Source: Candidatus Scatousia excrementipullorum (lineage in GTDB: Bacteria; Cyanobacteriota; Vampirovibrionia; Gastranaerophilales; Gastranaerophilaceae). Taken from it: DNA of 22,386 nucleotides. A program made the translations under genes and the position numbers. Location: the NCBI GenBank assembly GCA_017694215.1, contig JADIND010000198.1:1-22386 (forward strand), in the 5' to 3' direction. Every line of letters starts with the position of its first letter. Within the stretch, counting starts at the first letter, position 1. The notes beneath the pieces are model-generated. The model had not been told where the DNA came from and ran no database searches. It was given only the letters and a program-made list of their open reading frames with translations. Shown here piece after piece: positions 21,635 through 22,386 of the stretch.

Positions 21635-22386
21635 ATGAAAGTAGTAATTCTCGGAAAAGACGGAATGCTTTTGAACCTTATAAGAGGAGCAATGCTTGCC
21701 GGTGTTGAAATTAGCGGTGTTCTACGCTACGAAAGAACTACAATGCCCGGATGGAAACTGCTTTTTTCGGATTTTTTTAAGAGTTCACCTGCTCTTACTG
21801 TTATAAAAAAACATAAAATAAAAGATTTACCGTTTAAATCTGCAAATTCAAAAGAATTTAAAGATTTTCTGTTGAAGAAAAATATTGATGTTGTACTTGT
21901 AGGCACCTGGCGGGAAAGGCTTGAAAAGGAAATTATTGATTTGCCTGTTATTGGTACAATTAATGTACATCCTTCACTTTTACCGAAATACAGAGGCCCG
22001 AATCCTTATTTACAGACAATTTTGCACGGAGAAAAATATTCAGGTGTTACGTTTCATTTGATGAATGAAAAATTTGATGCCGGTTCTATCCTTGCTCAGA
22101 GAAAAATTGAAATATTGGATGGCGATACCGGAAAAGAATTAAAAAATAAAACGATTTTTCAGGCACGTTTGATTTGTGCTGATTTGCTGGAAAAACTTCA
22201 GGATGGTTTTGTAATTCCTGTTGAGCAGGATGAAAAGGAGGCTACTTATTACGGTAATGTTAAACCGGAGGAAATGACTCTGGATTTTGAAAATGAAACA
22301 TCAAGTCAGCTTTTGCACAGAATAAGGGCGTTTCATCCATGGCTGCCTACGTATTTTCAATATAAAAATGTCTTTTTCAAGTATAA
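21635..22386 (+). CDS. Formyltransferase-family protein (Fmt-like), partial
   Basis: Open from the ATG to the window edge (250 codons; C-terminus missing). The formyl-transferase domain has the catalytic triad N110, H112 and D148 within TINVHPSLLPKYRGPNP and KFDAGSILAQ, the signature for use of 10-formyltetrahydrofolate. A second domain starts near 210 (YYGNVKPEEMTLDF; LLHRIRAFHPW), like the C-terminal domain of methionyl-tRNA formyltransferase. The N-terminus (MKVVILGKDGMLLN) lacks the GTPxFA motif of standard Fmt and has an extra loop (35-55). It may therefore be an Fmt-like enzyme acting on another amine, for example a nucleotide sugar, or a divergent Fmt. It has its own promoter at the start codon. 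Confidence 0.88.
   Translation, partial: MKVVILGKDGMLLNLIRGAMLAGVEISGVLRYERTTMPGWKLLFSDFFKSSPALTVIKKHKIKDLPFKSANSKEFKDFLLKKNIDVVLVGTWRERLEKEIIDLPVIGTINVHPSLLPKYRGPNPYLQTILHGEKYSGVTFHLMNEKFDAGSILAQRKIEILDGDTGKELKNKTIFQARLICADLLEKLQDGFVIPVEQDEKEATYYGNVKPEEMTLDFENETSSQLLHRIRAFHPWLPTYFQYKNVFFKY

Noticed and set aside
1..22386. tRNA or rRNA genes
   Set aside because: No cloverleaf with a GGTTC-type T-arm or rRNA-conserved segment was recognised on either strand. A covariance search would settle it.

Overview
The window is AT-rich, densely coded chromosomal sequence from a bacterium. The best guess is a gut-type non-photosynthetic relative of Cyanobacteria (Vampirovibrionia/Melainabacteria, Gastranaerophilales-like). 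This rests on the type IV prepilin with its long hydrophobic N-terminal helix and C-terminal D-N-G-x-K-x-P-N segment, the TrmFO and bifunctional Rel genes, and several membrane proteins resembling nothing with an assigned function. The lineage call is inference from style; no rRNA or other marker gene is present.

Left part (1-3616): a partial membrane-associated protein (minus strand), trmFO (plus), then a two-gene minus-strand operon. The partial protein and both operon proteins share an alignable core with each other, and more weakly with the 704-aa protein at 18994-21108. I read them as one uncharacterised paralogous family. Next (3758-5282) is a compact operon of zinc-finger anti-sigma factor, ECF sigma factor and an exported LTxxQ (Spy/CpxP/ZraP-like) protein with a His/Cys cluster. 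It looks like a metal- or envelope-stress sigma module. A strong terminator closes it.

Middle (5323-9340): a minus-strand two-component pair (NarL-type response regulator, then a small soluble histidine kinase), a divergent intergenic region with a possible terminated small RNA, rmuC, an XRE regulator overlapping the rmuC 3' end, and a prepilin gene diverging from that regulator with a good promoter between them.

9341-10655 has no convincing gene. It is packed with repeats: a hairpin family with a compensatory base change, a nested palindromic element, a 19-bp perfect hairpin, and a duplicated block of roughly 150 bp split by a small GC-richer insert.

Right part: radA, a GAF-type sensor kinase, a small XRE regulator with a palindromic operator, pyrF, the (p)ppGpp synthetase/hydrolase (minus), a DUF167 protein, an exported protein whose C-terminal third looks serpin-like, a structured inverted-repeat element, the 704-aa membrane protein, a 56-aa small protein, and the start of a divergent formyltransferase.

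A recurring feature is promoter placement that predicts leaderless mRNAs. radA and the formyltransferase both show -35/N17/TATAAT/N6/ATG, and two other genes have similar geometry with no Shine-Dalgarno sequence.
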